In this document: one piece after another, positions 7,400 to 15,364 of the stretch
Layout: each line of letters opens with the position of its first letter
Position numbering within the stretch: the first letter of the stretch is position 1
Origin: Pseudomonadota bacterium
GTDB taxonomy: Bacteria > Myxococcota > UBA9042 > PHBI01
Assembly: GCA_005772945.1 (NCBI GenBank)
Contig: SXIE01000154.1
Span: 1 to 18,884, forward strand
DNA length: 18,884 nt
Reading direction: 5' to 3'
Made by a program: the position numbers and the translations under genes
Notes under the pieces: model-generated
What the model was told of the DNA's origin: nothing
The model's database searches: none
Seen by the model: only the letters and a program-made list of their open reading frames with translations

Positions 7400-8467
7400 T
7401 CACGAAGCCAGCAGGACACTCACACGCTGCACGAACCAGAACATGCCGAGACCTCCGACCGCATACGTCGCGCACGTTGCGACCGTCCGCTCGGCGATCG
7501 GTCGGCGCTGCGCGGCCAGCGCCACCAGCGCCAACGTCGCGAGCACCGCGCCGATGAAGAGCACCTGCCCGATCTCGACGCCGACATTGAACGCCAGCAG
7601 CGCCGGCGCGAGCGCGCCATCCGGCAGCCCGATCTCCGACAGCGCCCCCGCGAACCCGAAGCCGTGCACGAGCCCGAAGACGAACGCGAGCGAGCGCGGG
7701 TGCCGCGCCGTCCCCTTGCCGATGTCGAGCGCCAGCAGGACCAACGTTCCGGCGATCATGGCCTCGGCCACCGCCGACGGGATCCGGAACCACTCGAGCG
7801 CCGTCGCCGTCAGCGTGATGCTGTGCGCCGCCGTGAACGCCGTGGCGGTCCAGAGGATCTCGCGGCGCCGGCTCGCGCCGATCAGTAGGACGAGCCCCAG
7901 CACGAACAGCAGGTGGTCCGCCCCGCTCGCGATGTGCTCGACCCCCAGCGCGAGGTAGCGCGGCAAGACGCTCGTCCACGGCTGCTCCCCCGGGATCGTC
8001 CACGTCGGGCGCGTGACGGACAGGATCTGCGACGCGACCGAGCCGTCCGTCAGCGTGGTCCGCACGACTGCTTCGCCGATGGGTGGCGCGAAGCCGCTGA
8101 TGCGCAGCTCCTTGCCCAAAAACGCCTCGTTGCAGCGGATTCGGTAATGCGTGACGCCGCTCGCCCGCGCCCGCTCGTCACCCGTCGAGGCGTCCGTGAC
8201 CTGACAGCCGCTCAGCTCGGGCGTCGCCACGATGCCCTGGACCCCGTCGGGCAACCGCCAGGTGGCCGCCCCCATCCCGGGCGATGTCTCGCGAATCTCG
8301 AGGTAGGCCGTGACCATCCCGTGTCCGAAGGCGTCGCCGCACGGCGCCATCAAGCCGATGACGAGCGCGAGCAGGCCAAGTGCCGCGGGGCCGCGCGCAG
8401 AGGCCGTCCGAGGGAGCGCGGAGGAACTCGCAGCAGGCGCGGAATCGGGCGTGGGCGGTTCGTTCAC
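7400..8467 (-). CDS. HupE/UreJ family membrane protein, 355 aa
   Basis: The likely start is GTG at 8467 (minus strand); no strong Shine-Dalgarno is visible, and the exact start is uncertain because the first 25 residues are low-complexity. A signal-like segment (about 28-48) ends AFGHG, followed by a periplasmic domain of about 120 residues with a Cys pair (88 and 112). The C-terminal half is a multi-helix membrane domain with the family motifs GVEHIASGADHLLF (175-188), FTAAHSITLT (211-220), GLVHGFGFA (265-273) and FNVGVEIGQ (293-301). The clustered His and Asp/Glu residues are typical of HupE/UreJ proteins, which are associated with nickel or cobalt uptake. This longer form with an extracytoplasmic N-terminal domain is usually uncharacterised. 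No hydrogenase or urease genes are nearby, so the metal and purpose are open. Confidence 0.9.
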   Translation of the reverse strand: MNEPPTPDSAPAASSSALPRTASARGPAALGLLALVIGLMAPCGDAFGHGMVTAYLEIRETSPGMGAATWRLPDGVQGIVATPELSGCQVTDASTGDERARASGVTHYRIRCNEAFLGKELRISGFAPPIGEAVVRTTLTDGSVASQILSVTRPTWTIPGEQPWTSVLPRYLALGVEHIASGADHLLFVLGLVLLIGASRRREILWTATAFTAAHSITLTATALEWFRIPSAVAEAMIAGTLVLLALDIGKGTARHPRSLAFVFGLVHGFGFAGALSEIGLPDGALAPALLAFNVGVEIGQVLFIGAVLATLALVALAAQRRPIAERTVATCATYAVGGLGMFWFVQRVSVLLAS

Positions 8468-8573
8468 CGGTGCCAGTATGGCCGGCCGGGCGCGCGGGTC
8501 AAGCCGTCCGCGAGGCGCGCAGATGAGCCCAAATCCCCACGCGAGTGATGCTGGCGGACGGCCGCCGCGGATA

Positions 8574-8590
8574 TGCTATAAGACGCGTCT
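8574..8590 (+). promoter_or_regulatory. Candidate promoter and overlapping palindrome upstream of the P5C dehydrogenase gene
   Basis: TGC followed by TATAAG (8577-8582) is a good extended -10 match in otherwise very GC-rich DNA. It overlaps the perfect 10-bp palindrome AGACGCGTCT (8581-8590), placed where a repressor could block transcription. No clear -35 is present. It lies about 80 bp before the start at 8664, in the 196-bp divergent region shared with the HupE/UreJ-type gene. Confidence 0.35.
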
Positions 8591-8663
8591 GTGAACCCCG
8601 TTCACCGTCGCATCGCGGGCCGTTGCCGCGTGGCGTTCGCGAGGGTTCCCCGGGAGGTTCGCC

Positions 8664-10277
8664 GTGTCCCAAGCCAGCGCCGCATCCACCAAGATCACCT
8701 ACACGTCGGGCACCGCCGACATGACCGCCTTCCACGCCGCCTTCGACGCGGCGCTCGCGGCCGTGCGCACAAAGGCGGGCGCCGAGCACCCCCTCTATAT
8801 CGATGGCCAGGCCGTCACCTCGTCCGCGCCGCTGCTCGTCGACACCTCGCCGATCGACACGCGTCTGGTCCTCGGACGGTTCCAGTCCGCCACGCCCGAG
8901 CACGTCGACCTCGCGGTCCAGGCCGCGCGCCGGGCGCAGAAATCCTGGGGCGCAACGCCGTGGCAGGAGCGGCTGCGGATCATGCGCCGCGCGGCCGAGC
9001 TCATCCGCGAGCGCAAATACGAGATCGGCGCCGTCATGAGCCTCGAGGTTGGCAAGAACCGCATGGAGTCGATGGGCGACGCCGAAGAATCGGCCGATCT
9101 CATCGACTACTACGGCCAGCAACTCGAGGACGCGAACGGCTACGTGAAGCCGCTCGGCAAGCTGCTTCCGAACGAGAACACGCGCTCGGTCCTGCGGCCC
9201 TTCGGCGTCTTCGTGTGCATCGCGCCCTTCAACTTTCCGATGGCGCTCTCGGCCGGCATGTCGGGCGCCGCGCTGCTCGCGGGCAACGCAGTGGTCTACA
9301 AACCTGCGCAGGACACGCCCTGGACCGGGCTCCTCCTCTATGAGATCTACCGCGCGGCAGGCGTCCCCGCGGGCTGCTTCGCGTACGTGACCGGGCTCGG
9401 CTCGCAGATCGGCGACGCGCTCTGGCAGCACCCCGGCGTCGACGGCATCGTCTTCACCGGCTCGAAGGACGTCGGCATGCGCATGCTGCGCGAGTTTCCG
9501 ACGAACTTCGCCAAGCCGACGCTGATGGAGCTCGGCGGCAAGAACCCGACCTACGTCGCCGAGAGCGCGAACCTCGACGACGCCGCGCAAGGCGTCATGC
9601 GCTCGGCGTTCGGCCTCCAGGGCCAAAAGTGCTCGGCCTGCTCGCGCGTCTATGTCCATGCCGACGTGTACGACGCGTTCGTCGCCAAGCTCGTCGACAA
9701 AGCGCGCGCCATCACCATCGGCGACCCGACCGACAAGAGCGTCTACTTCGGACCGGTCATCAACGCGAAGGCGGTCCGCACCTTCGAGCAGGCCGTTGCG
9801 TCCGCCAAAGACGGCGGCCAAGTATTGCTCGGCGGGGAACGTTTGCACGGCCCTCGCGAAGGCCGCGAAGCGGCTGCCCACGCGAGCGACGCAAGAGACC
9901 ACGGCCACTACGTCGCGCCGACGATCGTCGCCCTGCCGCTCTCGCACGAGATCTTCTTCCGCGAGCTCTTCGTCCCGATCCTCGCCGTCGGCAAGGTCGA
10001 GAGCCTCGCCGAGGCCATCGCCGAATCGAACAAGGCCGACTACGGCCTGACCGCGGGCATCTTCACGGCCAAGCGCGACGAGATCGAGCGCTTCTTCGAC
10101 GAGGTCGAATCCGGCGTTTGCTACGCCAACCGCCCGACCGGCGCGACGACCGGTGCCTGGCCCGGCGTGCAGTCCTTCTGTGGCTGGAAGGGCTCGGGCT
10201 CGACCGGCAAGGGCGGCTGCGGACCGTATTACCTCGCGCAGTTCATGCGCGAACAGAGCCGCACCATCATGGAGTGA
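8664..10277 (+). CDS. L-glutamate gamma-semialdehyde (1-pyrroline-5-carboxylate) dehydrogenase, 537 aa
   Basis: GTG at 8664 follows GGGAGG (8652-8657) with 6-nt spacing. This NAD-dependent enzyme of the aldehyde dehydrogenase superfamily oxidises glutamate semialdehyde/P5C to glutamate, the last step of proline and ornithine breakdown. Visible signatures: PFNFPMALSAGM (188-199), cofactor-loop FTGSKDVG (264-271), the general-base Glu289 in MELGGKNP, the catalytic Cys323 in GQKCSACSRVY, and the C-terminal GPYYLAQFMREQS typical of monofunctional P5C dehydrogenases. Length matches the 515-550 aa usual for the stand-alone (RocA-like) form; no proline dehydrogenase domain is fused. A short insertion rich in Arg, Ala and His (LHGPREGREAAAHASDARD) precedes HYVAPTIV. 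It is followed 66 bp later by an ornithine/acetylornithine-type aminotransferase, which could supply its substrate. Confidence 0.9.
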   Translation: MSQASAASTKITYTSGTADMTAFHAAFDAALAAVRTKAGAEHPLYIDGQAVTSSAPLLVDTSPIDTRLVLGRFQSATPEHVDLAVQAARRAQKSWGATPWQERLRIMRRAAELIRERKYEIGAVMSLEVGKNRMESMGDAEESADLIDYYGQQLEDANGYVKPLGKLLPNENTRSVLRPFGVFVCIAPFNFPMALSAGMSGAALLAGNAVVYKPAQDTPWTGLLLYEIYRAAGVPAGCFAYVTGLGSQIGDALWQHPGVDGIVFTGSKDVGMRMLREFPTNFAKPTLMELGGKNPTYVAESANLDDAAQGVMRSAFGLQGQKCSACSRVYVHADVYDAFVAKLVDKARAITIGDPTDKSVYFGPVINAKAVRTFEQAVASAKDGGQVLLGGERLHGPREGREAAAHASDARDHGHYVAPTIVALPLSHEIFFRELFVPILAVGKVESLAEAIAESNKADYGLTAGIFTAKRDEIERFFDEVESGVCYANRPTGATTGAWPGVQSFCGWKGSGSTGKGGCGPYYLAQFMREQSRTIME

Positions 10278-10343
10278 CGAGGCCGCCTCGCGTCCCTCGG
10301 CCCTGACCCATCCCTCCTAATCCTATGGATCCCGGAAACGATC

Positions 10344-11663
10344 ATGACCACCGCCTCCCCGGACTACCCGCGCATCCTCGTCACCCCGCCCGGCCCCAAA
10401 GCCCAGGCCGTCATCGCGCGCGACCAGGCCTACGCCTCGACCTCCTACGTCAAGGAGTACCCGCTGGCGATCGCCGGGGGCTACGGCGCCATGGTCGAGG
10501 ACGTCGACGGCAATCGCTACATCGATTGGATGGCCGGCATCGCGGTCGCCTCGACCGGCTACAACCACCCGAAGGTCGTCCAGGCCGTGCAGGAGGCGGC
10601 CGGCAAGTTCCTCCATATCTGCGGCACCGACTTCTACTACGAGGGCTTCTCGAACCTCTGCGAGCGCCTGTCGAAGACCGCCCCGGGCACCGAGAAGCGC
10701 CGCGTCTTTCTCACGAACTCGGGCACCGAGGCGGTCGAGGGCGCCGTCAAGCTCGCGCGCCAGCACACGCATCGCCACGCCATCATCGCCTTCCAGAGCG
10801 CCTTCCACGGCCGCAGCTACGCGGCGATGTCGCTGTCGGCCTCGAAGGTCAAATACCGCAAGGGCTTCGGCCCGCTCATGCCGGGCGTCTATCACCTGCC
10901 GTTCCACAACCCGTATCGCAACACCGTCGAGGAGTGCCTCCACGCGGCCCAGCACCTCTTCGAGACGCAGGTCGCGCCCGAGGAGGTCGCCGCCGTCATC
11001 ATGGAGCCGCTCCAGGGCGAGGGCGGCTACATCGTCCCGGCGCCCGAGTTCCTTGCATATTGGCGCAAGGTTTGTAGCGGCCACGGCATCGTCCTCATCT
11101 ACGACGAGATCCAATCGGGCGTCGGCCGCACCGGCTCGATGTGGGCCGCTCAGCACTTCGCGATCGAGCCGGACGTGCTCCTGACGGCCAAGGGCCTCGG
11201 GAGCGGCATGCCCATCGGCGCCATCATCGCGCGCGAGTCCGTCATGACCTGGACGCGCGGCTCGCACGGCTCGACGTACGGCGGCAACCCCGTGGCGTGC
11301 GCGGCGGCGTTGGCGACGCTCGATCTGGTCGAGACTGAGCTGGCCGCGAACGCCACGCGCGCGGGCGGGCGCCTCATGGCGGGTCTGCGCGAGCTCGCGA
11401 AGCGGCACCGCGTGATCGGCGATGTGCGCGGCCTCGGCCTCTTCATCGGCGTCGAGTTCGTCAAGGATCGCGAGACGCGCGAGCCGGCGACCGAGTTCGT
11501 CGGGCCGCTCGAGCAGCTCGCGTTCATGAAGGGACTCTTGCTGCTGGGCTGCGGGAAATCGGTGATTCGGGTGGCGCCGCCCTTGGTCCTCAGCGACTAC
11601 GATGTCGATACGGGGCTTGCGATCCTGGACGCGTGCCTGACCGAGCTCGGCGCAGGCTGTTGA
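10344..11663 (+). CDS. Class III aminotransferase of the acetylornithine/ornithine family, 439 aa
   Basis: This PLP enzyme has the fold-type I class III signatures: NSGTEAVEGAVKLAR (125-139) for phosphate binding, FHGRSYAAMS (154-163), the cofactor Asp254 in YDEIQSGVGRTG, and the Schiff-base Lys283 in LLTAKGLGSGMPIGA. Related enzymes include acetylornithine, ornithine and 4-aminobutyrate aminotransferases and some amino-acid racemases. The P5C dehydrogenase gene just upstream favours ornithine delta-aminotransferase activity, producing glutamate semialdehyde for it. That is inference; GABA or lysine are alternatives. The start at 10344 has only a weak upstream GGAAA. The last codons and the stop (11661-11663) lie within the left inverted repeat of a 122-bp element, so the present C-terminus may have been set by an insertion. 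Confidence 0.88.
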   Translation: MTTASPDYPRILVTPPGPKAQAVIARDQAYASTSYVKEYPLAIAGGYGAMVEDVDGNRYIDWMAGIAVASTGYNHPKVVQAVQEAAGKFLHICGTDFYYEGFSNLCERLSKTAPGTEKRRVFLTNSGTEAVEGAVKLARQHTHRHAIIAFQSAFHGRSYAAMSLSASKVKYRKGFGPLMPGVYHLPFHNPYRNTVEECLHAAQHLFETQVAPEEVAAVIMEPLQGEGGYIVPAPEFLAYWRKVCSGHGIVLIYDEIQSGVGRTGSMWAAQHFAIEPDVLLTAKGLGSGMPIGAIIARESVMTWTRGSHGSTYGGNPVACAAALATLDLVETELAANATRAGGRLMAGLRELAKRHRVIGDVRGLGLFIGVEFVKDRETREPATEFVGPLEQLAFMKGLLLLGCGKSVIRVAPPLVLSDYDVDTGLAILDACLTELGAGC

Positions 11664-11774
11664 AAATGGCCTATCTCCGTCGTCGCTGCGCTCGCTCGCT
11701 TGTGCGGCGACCAAGAGGTCGCCTCCGCGCTCGTCTCGCTTGCTCCTAGGATACAGGCCATTTTGAACAGCCTG
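11653..11774. repeat. 122-bp MITE-like element with 20-bp terminal inverted repeats
   Basis: The left arm CAGGCTGTTGAAAATGGCCT (11653-11672) and right arm AGGCCATTTTGAACAGCCTG (11755-11774) are inverted repeats with 19 of 20 positions matching. The interior is partly self-complementary, with a central hairpin GGCGACC-AAGA-GGTCGCC (11706-11723), so the whole unit can fold into a long imperfect hairpin. There is no coding sequence inside. Ends of the form CAGGCTGTTGAAAA are reminiscent of the termini of some DDE insertion sequences, so this may be a non-autonomous derivative; which family is not certain. It also lies where a terminator for the aminotransferase gene would be expected. Confidence 0.65.
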
Positions 11775-11813
11775 CGGGCATTCGTTGGTACACAAACCAT
11801 CGAACTGGATGGG

Positions 11814-13454
11814 ATGCGATCCATCGTGAAATTCGCTCACATCATTCTTCGACGGCCTGTCAGCGTCGCGCTCCTCGTGCTCGTGTTCGGCGCGTGCGGT
11901 GGCGACGGCGGGCGCGTCGAGTCCGAGGTCGAGGTCGAGGCCGAGGTCGAGGTCGAGGCCGAGTCCGAGTCCGAGTCCGAGTCCGAGGTCGAGGTCGAGG
12001 TCGAGGTCGAGGTCGAGGTCGAGGTCGAGGTCGAGACCGACACTGGACCGGACTGCGATTCGCCGTACATCTACCTGAAAGACAAGCAGTTTCGCCTCGG
12101 TGACGATCTCTTCGTCCCCATCAGCGTCAACTACATCTTCGACATCCGCCACACCCCCGACGACGCCTACTACATCGGTCCGCACAGCGCGTTCTGCACG
12201 ACGCCTGCAGGTTGCTGCAACGATGCTCCCTCGTGCCGCCTCGCCGCGCAGGAGCAGCTGGCGCAGATCAAATCCCTCGGCTTCAACTCGCTGCGCATCG
12301 TCGGCTTGGCCGTCATCCCCGAGGACGGCAAGCTCGTCCTCGACTGTGCCCATCAATGGCCCGACTGGCTCGACTACTGCCCGAAGAGCGCGCGCCTCGT
12401 CATGTCCCCCGCCGACCCCCGCGGCCTCGCCCTCATCGCCGACGCCATCGCCCTCGTCAAGGAGGCAGGCCTCCGCGGAATCTTCCTCGCCGGCCATCAC
12501 GCCGTCGACGCCGACGGGATCCGCGACCTCTACGCCACCTACCTCACCGCGCTCGCCACCCGCTTTGCCGACGAGCCGACCCTCTTTGCGTACGACCTCA
12601 CGAACGAGCCCGTCTACGAGTTCGCCCAAAAGGGCATCGACAAGCTCGCCGCCAACGCCATCGGCCGCGCCTGGTACGACGCCGTGCGCGCCGGCTCCGC
12701 CCGCCATATGGTCACGATGGGCCTCGCCGAGATCGGCACCGTCCGCCATTGGGACCCCGGCTCCCTGCCGCTCGACTTCACCTCGTTCCACATCTACGCG
12801 TCCGGCAAATGGACGGACGCCGACCGCGACTACCTCTCGACGTTCCTTGGCTGGGCCGGGCGCGAGCCCTATCCGACGATGGTCGGCGAGATCGGCGTCT
12901 CGGTCGAGGCCGGCTCGCCGACCGAATCCCAGCAATGGCAATTCGCGCAACACGTGATGGAGACGGCCTGGGCCTGCGGCGCGATGGGCCTCCAATGGTG
13001 GCTCTATCGCGACGTCCACTGGGGCCCACCCGGCGAGCACTTCGGGCTCGTCCGCTGGGACGGCACCCCGCGCCCCGCGACCCAGACCTTCACCGCCTTC
13101 ACGCCCGTCTTCCCGCGCCCCGCCTGCAACGGCCCGACACACCTCGGGAGCTCACCCGACGGGACTTTCCTCACGATCGGGCGCCTCGTCCACGAGGACG
13201 GCACCCCGGTCCCGAACGGCTACATCTCGGGCCACAAATGCGTCACCGGCGGCTACGACTGGACCCTCTCGCGCGCCGACGGCACGTTCGAGCTCCGCTC
13301 GGCGGTTCCGATCAACGAGCTCCAGACCACCGCCGCCGGCCTCTCGCTCGAGGAGATCGCGCTCGGCTGCAACCTCATCGCTCCCGGCGACATCACGCTC
13401 CACCCGCTGCCGCTGTCGCTGACGACGAGCACGCCTTCGAGCTGCCCGCCCTGA
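11814..13454 (+). CDS. Glycoside hydrolase (clan GH-A, GH5-like) lipoprotein with acidic repeat spacer, 546 aa
   Basis: The ATG at 11814 gives a signal peptide ending in FGAC (Cys28), so the protein is probably lipidated. Residues 35-74 are 20 consecutive X-Glu dipeptides (X = Val, Ser or Ala) forming an acidic spacer. A (beta/alpha)8 glycosidase domain follows (about 80-430): FNSLRIVGLAVIPEDGKL, then YDLTNEPVYEF with Glu265 as the likely acid/base, FTSFHIYAS, and MVGEIGVSVE with Glu359 as the likely nucleophile. These two Glu motifs are characteristic of clan GH-A (GH5-type endoglucanases, mannanases and relatives). The end (about 450-546), with GRLVHEDGTPVPNGYIS and SRADGTFELRS, resembles a carboxypeptidase-regulatory-like beta-sandwich. 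A surface polysaccharide hydrolase is likely; the substrate is not readable. Confidence 0.85.
   Translation: MRSIVKFAHIILRRPVSVALLVLVFGACGGDGGRVESEVEVEAEVEVEAESESESESEVEVEVEVEVEVEVEVETDTGPDCDSPYIYLKDKQFRLGDDLFVPISVNYIFDIRHTPDDAYYIGPHSAFCTTPAGCCNDAPSCRLAAQEQLAQIKSLGFNSLRIVGLAVIPEDGKLVLDCAHQWPDWLDYCPKSARLVMSPADPRGLALIADAIALVKEAGLRGIFLAGHHAVDADGIRDLYATYLTALATRFADEPTLFAYDLTNEPVYEFAQKGIDKLAANAIGRAWYDAVRAGSARHMVTMGLAEIGTVRHWDPGSLPLDFTSFHIYASGKWTDADRDYLSTFLGWAGREPYPTMVGEIGVSVEAGSPTESQQWQFAQHVMETAWACGAMGLQWWLYRDVHWGPPGEHFGLVRWDGTPRPATQTFTAFTPVFPRPACNGPTHLGSSPDGTFLTIGRLVHEDGTPVPNGYISGHKCVTGGYDWTLSRADGTFELRSAVPINELQTTAAGLSLEEIALGCNLIAPGDITLHPLPLSLTTSTPSSCPP
11916..12035. repeat. Hexanucleotide tandem repeat, 20 units
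   Basis: This 120-bp tract is made of 20 six-base units of the form GTC/TCC/GCC-GAG; the last eight are identical GTCGAG. It lies in frame in the glycoside hydrolase gene and encodes the alternating Glu spacer. Changes in copy number would keep the reading frame. Confidence 0.95.
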
Positions 13455-13591
13455 CCGCCTGTCGCGCACCCCAGCGTCCCGCGCGCGCCCCCGAATGAAA
13501 CCCGCGCCCGAGGCGTTACGCGCGCCCGCGGTTGGTTTCGTTGCCGGAACTGCCGACCGCGGCGACACTCTGCCACCCGAGAGGCCCGCCC

Positions 13592-14359
13592 ATGCGCAGC
13601 ATCCGTCTCGCCGTGCTCGTTCTGATCGCACCACTGTTCGCCGCCGCTGGCGCGCTCGCGCCGCCCGCGCGTGCCGCACCCAATCCGAAGACCCGCATCG
13701 CCAAGAGTGTCGGCTCCCCGAGCCAAGGGCGCCTCGTCGGCGGCCGCCCGCTCGCCCCGTCACCCGAGTTGCGCCTCATCGGCTACCACCGCTGGGGCGT
13801 TCCCGAGCTCGCGGGGATGGTCGAGCGCGCCGCCGCACGCGTCGCCGCCGCCCATCCAGGCGCAGTCCTGACGGTCGGCGATCTCTCCCGCGAGGGCGGC
13901 GGCGACGTCGGCGGTCACCGCTCCCACGAGAGCGGGCGCGACGTCGATCTGGGGTTCTACCTGCGCGACGCGAAGGGCCGCCCGACCCATGCCGCACGCT
14001 TCGCCACGATCGACCCCGAAGGCCGCGCCAAAGGCCTGGGCGCCGTGTCCTTCGACGATGCGGCGAACTGGTCGCTGGTTGCGGCCCTGCTCACGGACCG
14101 CGAGGCGCGCGTCCTCCAGATCTTCGTCGCCGACCCGCTGCGCACCCGCCTGTTGCGGGCCGCCGCGCGCATGGGCGCTCCCGCACGCCTGCGCGAGCGC
14201 GCCGCGCGCGTCATGCTCCAGCCGCGCCATGCGCTTCCGCACGACAATCACTTCCACGTCCGCATCGGATGCCCGCGCGCGAGCCCGCAATGCCTCGCCT
14301 TCGCGCGGCCGGCGAAGGTCACGAAGGCGCGCGCGCTCGCCAGGCGCGGCCCTCGCTGA
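13592..14359 (+). CDS. Penicillin-insensitive murein endopeptidase (MepA-type, peptidase M74), 255 aa
   Basis: The ATG at 13592 follows GAGAGG and gives a signal peptide ending near ARA (residue 28), so the enzyme acts in the periplasm or outside. The M74/LAS zinc signature is clear: GDLSREGGGDVGGHRSHES with GRDVDLGFY directly after it (about 96-123; His109, His112, Asp117), then HDNHFHVRIGC (His217, His220, His222) near the C-terminus. M74 enzymes cleave the D-alanyl-meso-diaminopimelyl cross-links of peptidoglycan. The basic tail (KVTKARALARRGPR) could bind the wall or nucleic acid. It stands alone between two lipoprotein genes; the 137-bp gap before it (13455-13591) holds only a weak possible promoter (TTGCCG at 13541-13546, GACACT at 13564-13569). 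Confidence 0.9.
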   Translation: MRSIRLAVLVLIAPLFAAAGALAPPARAAPNPKTRIAKSVGSPSQGRLVGGRPLAPSPELRLIGYHRWGVPELAGMVERAAARVAAAHPGAVLTVGDLSREGGGDVGGHRSHESGRDVDLGFYLRDAKGRPTHAARFATIDPEGRAKGLGAVSFDDAANWSLVAALLTDREARVLQIFVADPLRTRLLRAAARMGAPARLRERAARVMLQPRHALPHDNHFHVRIGCPRASPQCLAFARPAKVTKARALARRGPR

Positions 14360-14451
14360 GTGCGCGCGGTGCCCGCACGTCGCCGTCGCCGTTGGCGTCC
14401 GCCGCGCGCCCGTGCGAGTCTCGGGGCCGCAACCCGCACGTGGAGGATGGC

Positions 14452-14958
14452 ATGTACAAGGCGTTGATCAGCGGTCTCATGGCGCTCGCGTGCGGCTGCG
14501 GTACCTCCCCGAGCCGCCCGTCGTACGCGACGCTCGAGGACCTGGCGCAGGCGATCGTCGTGGCCGTCAAGAGCGGTCAGCCCGAGCCACTCAAGGCGCT
14601 CCTCATCACCGACGCGGAGCTCGAGGCGACGCTCGCGGCCGCCTCCATTCCGCAGGCCGAGCGCGCTGCTGTCCTGGCCGACGTCCGCGCTCGCGTCGCC
14701 GCGTTCGAGTACCGCTGGGGCCGCCTGCAGGCCGACATCGCCCGCCGCGGGGTGGTGCTCGCGGACCTGACCTACCTCGGGATCGCCAAGGCCAAGATCG
14801 GGCACAGCCACGGCTTCGAGCACCTCGACGGCGACCTCGACATTCACGTCGGTAGCCGCGACGACGGCAAGCTCGTCATCGACGTGGAGGACTGCATCCG
14901 GACCCCGAGCGGCTGGCGCCTCGGCGACCCAGAGGTCGAGGTCGAGCTACGCCGTTGA
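14452..14958 (+). CDS. Small lipoprotein of unknown function, 168 aa
   Basis: The ATG at 14452 follows GGAGG (14442-14446) with 5-nt spacing. The short signal peptide MYKALISGLMALAC ends in a plausible lipobox (Cys14; Cys16 is an alternative). The mature protein starts with a helical region (LEDLAQAIVVAVKSGQPEPL, then LLITDAELEATL), continues through an Arg/Ala-rich helix (about 65-95), and ends in a small beta-rich part (DLDIHVGSRDDGKLVIDVED, then W-R-L-G-D-P-E-V-E-V-E-L). This layout recalls small NTF2-like or assembly lipoproteins, but I cannot name a family. The gene ends 16 bp before the end of the convergent small lipoprotein gene on the other strand. Confidence 0.75.
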   Translation: MYKALISGLMALACGCGTSPSRPSYATLEDLAQAIVVAVKSGQPEPLKALLITDAELEATLAAASIPQAERAAVLADVRARVAAFEYRWGRLQADIARRGVVLADLTYLGIAKAKIGHSHGFEHLDGDLDIHVGSRDDGKLVIDVEDCIRTPSGWRLGDPEVEVELRR

Positions 14959-14974
14959 ACGCGCCGCGATGGCT

Positions 14975-15286
14975 TCAGAGCGCGCCCGGAACGAGCTTGC
15001 CCATCACGGCCAGGCACTTCGAGTCGAGCATGTTGCCGATACTGCCATCCAAGCAGTCGATGGCGTCGTCCGGCAGCGACACGCACAGCTCGACGAACTT
15101 GGCCTTCGCCCCGCCCGCCACAGCGCCCGCCCCCGCGGCCCCTTCGCTGCCCCCGAGCGCGCCGGCCAGGCCTCCGAGCGATGACTGCATCTTGTCGAAG
15201 AACTTGTTGCACTTGTCGGCCTTGCTCGCGCTGCATCCCGTCGCCGCGATGAGGCCAAACACCGATGCCACGATCCATGTCCGCAT
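14975..15286 (-). CDS. Small Cys-containing lipoprotein, 103 aa
   Basis: The start at 15286 has GGAG on the minus strand (15292-15295) with 5-nt spacing. The signal peptide MRTWIVASVFGLIAATGC has a good lipobox (ATGC, Cys18). The mature part has a Cys in ADKCNKFFDKM, an Ala/Gly-rich middle (AGALGGSEGAAGAGAVAGGA), and three further cysteines in the C-terminal helical part (ELC, AIDC, SKC), which could make two disulfides. I do not recognise the family; small helical proteins with paired cysteines are common in Myxococcota envelopes. It is divergent from the phosphoesterase gene. Confidence 0.72.
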   Translation of the reverse strand: MRTWIVASVFGLIAATGCSASKADKCNKFFDKMQSSLGGLAGALGGSEGAAGAGAVAGGAKAKFVELCVSLPDDAIDCLDGSIGNMLDSKCLAVMGKLVPGAL

Positions 15287-15316
15287 GTTCGCTCCGAATT
15301 CGCAGAAGGCCTGGCG

Positions 15317-15325
15317 ACCATAACA
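15317..15325 (-). promoter_or_regulatory. Candidate extended -10 for the small lipoprotein gene
   Basis: On the minus strand TGT is followed directly by TATGGT (15317-15322), an extended -10-like element about 31 bp before the start codon at 15286. No convincing -35 box is present at 17 bp. It is tentative. Confidence 0.28.
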
Positions 15326-15364
15326 CGGCTTGCGCGCCGCATCCGACCCGTTCAAGCTGCCCTC

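Noticed and set aside
8499..9947. Long minus-strand open frame antisense to the P5C dehydrogenase gene
   Set aside because: The plus strand has all aldehyde dehydrogenase motifs; the antisense product has none.
11916..12035. Regular repeat that might be taken for a CRISPR array
   Set aside because: The units are 6 bp with no spacers and lie in frame inside a gene, so it is a microsatellite.
10323..13142. Very long minus-strand open frame (939 codons) with Leu-Asp repeats
   Set aside because: It is antisense to the aminotransferase and glycoside hydrolase genes; the Leu-Asp repeats are just the complement of the hexanucleotide tract.
13455..13591. GC-rich gap before the murein endopeptidase gene as a possible RNA gene
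   Set aside because: No stable long stem, tRNA-like cloverleaf or known RNA motif is visible; it is better read as an ordinary intergenic leader.
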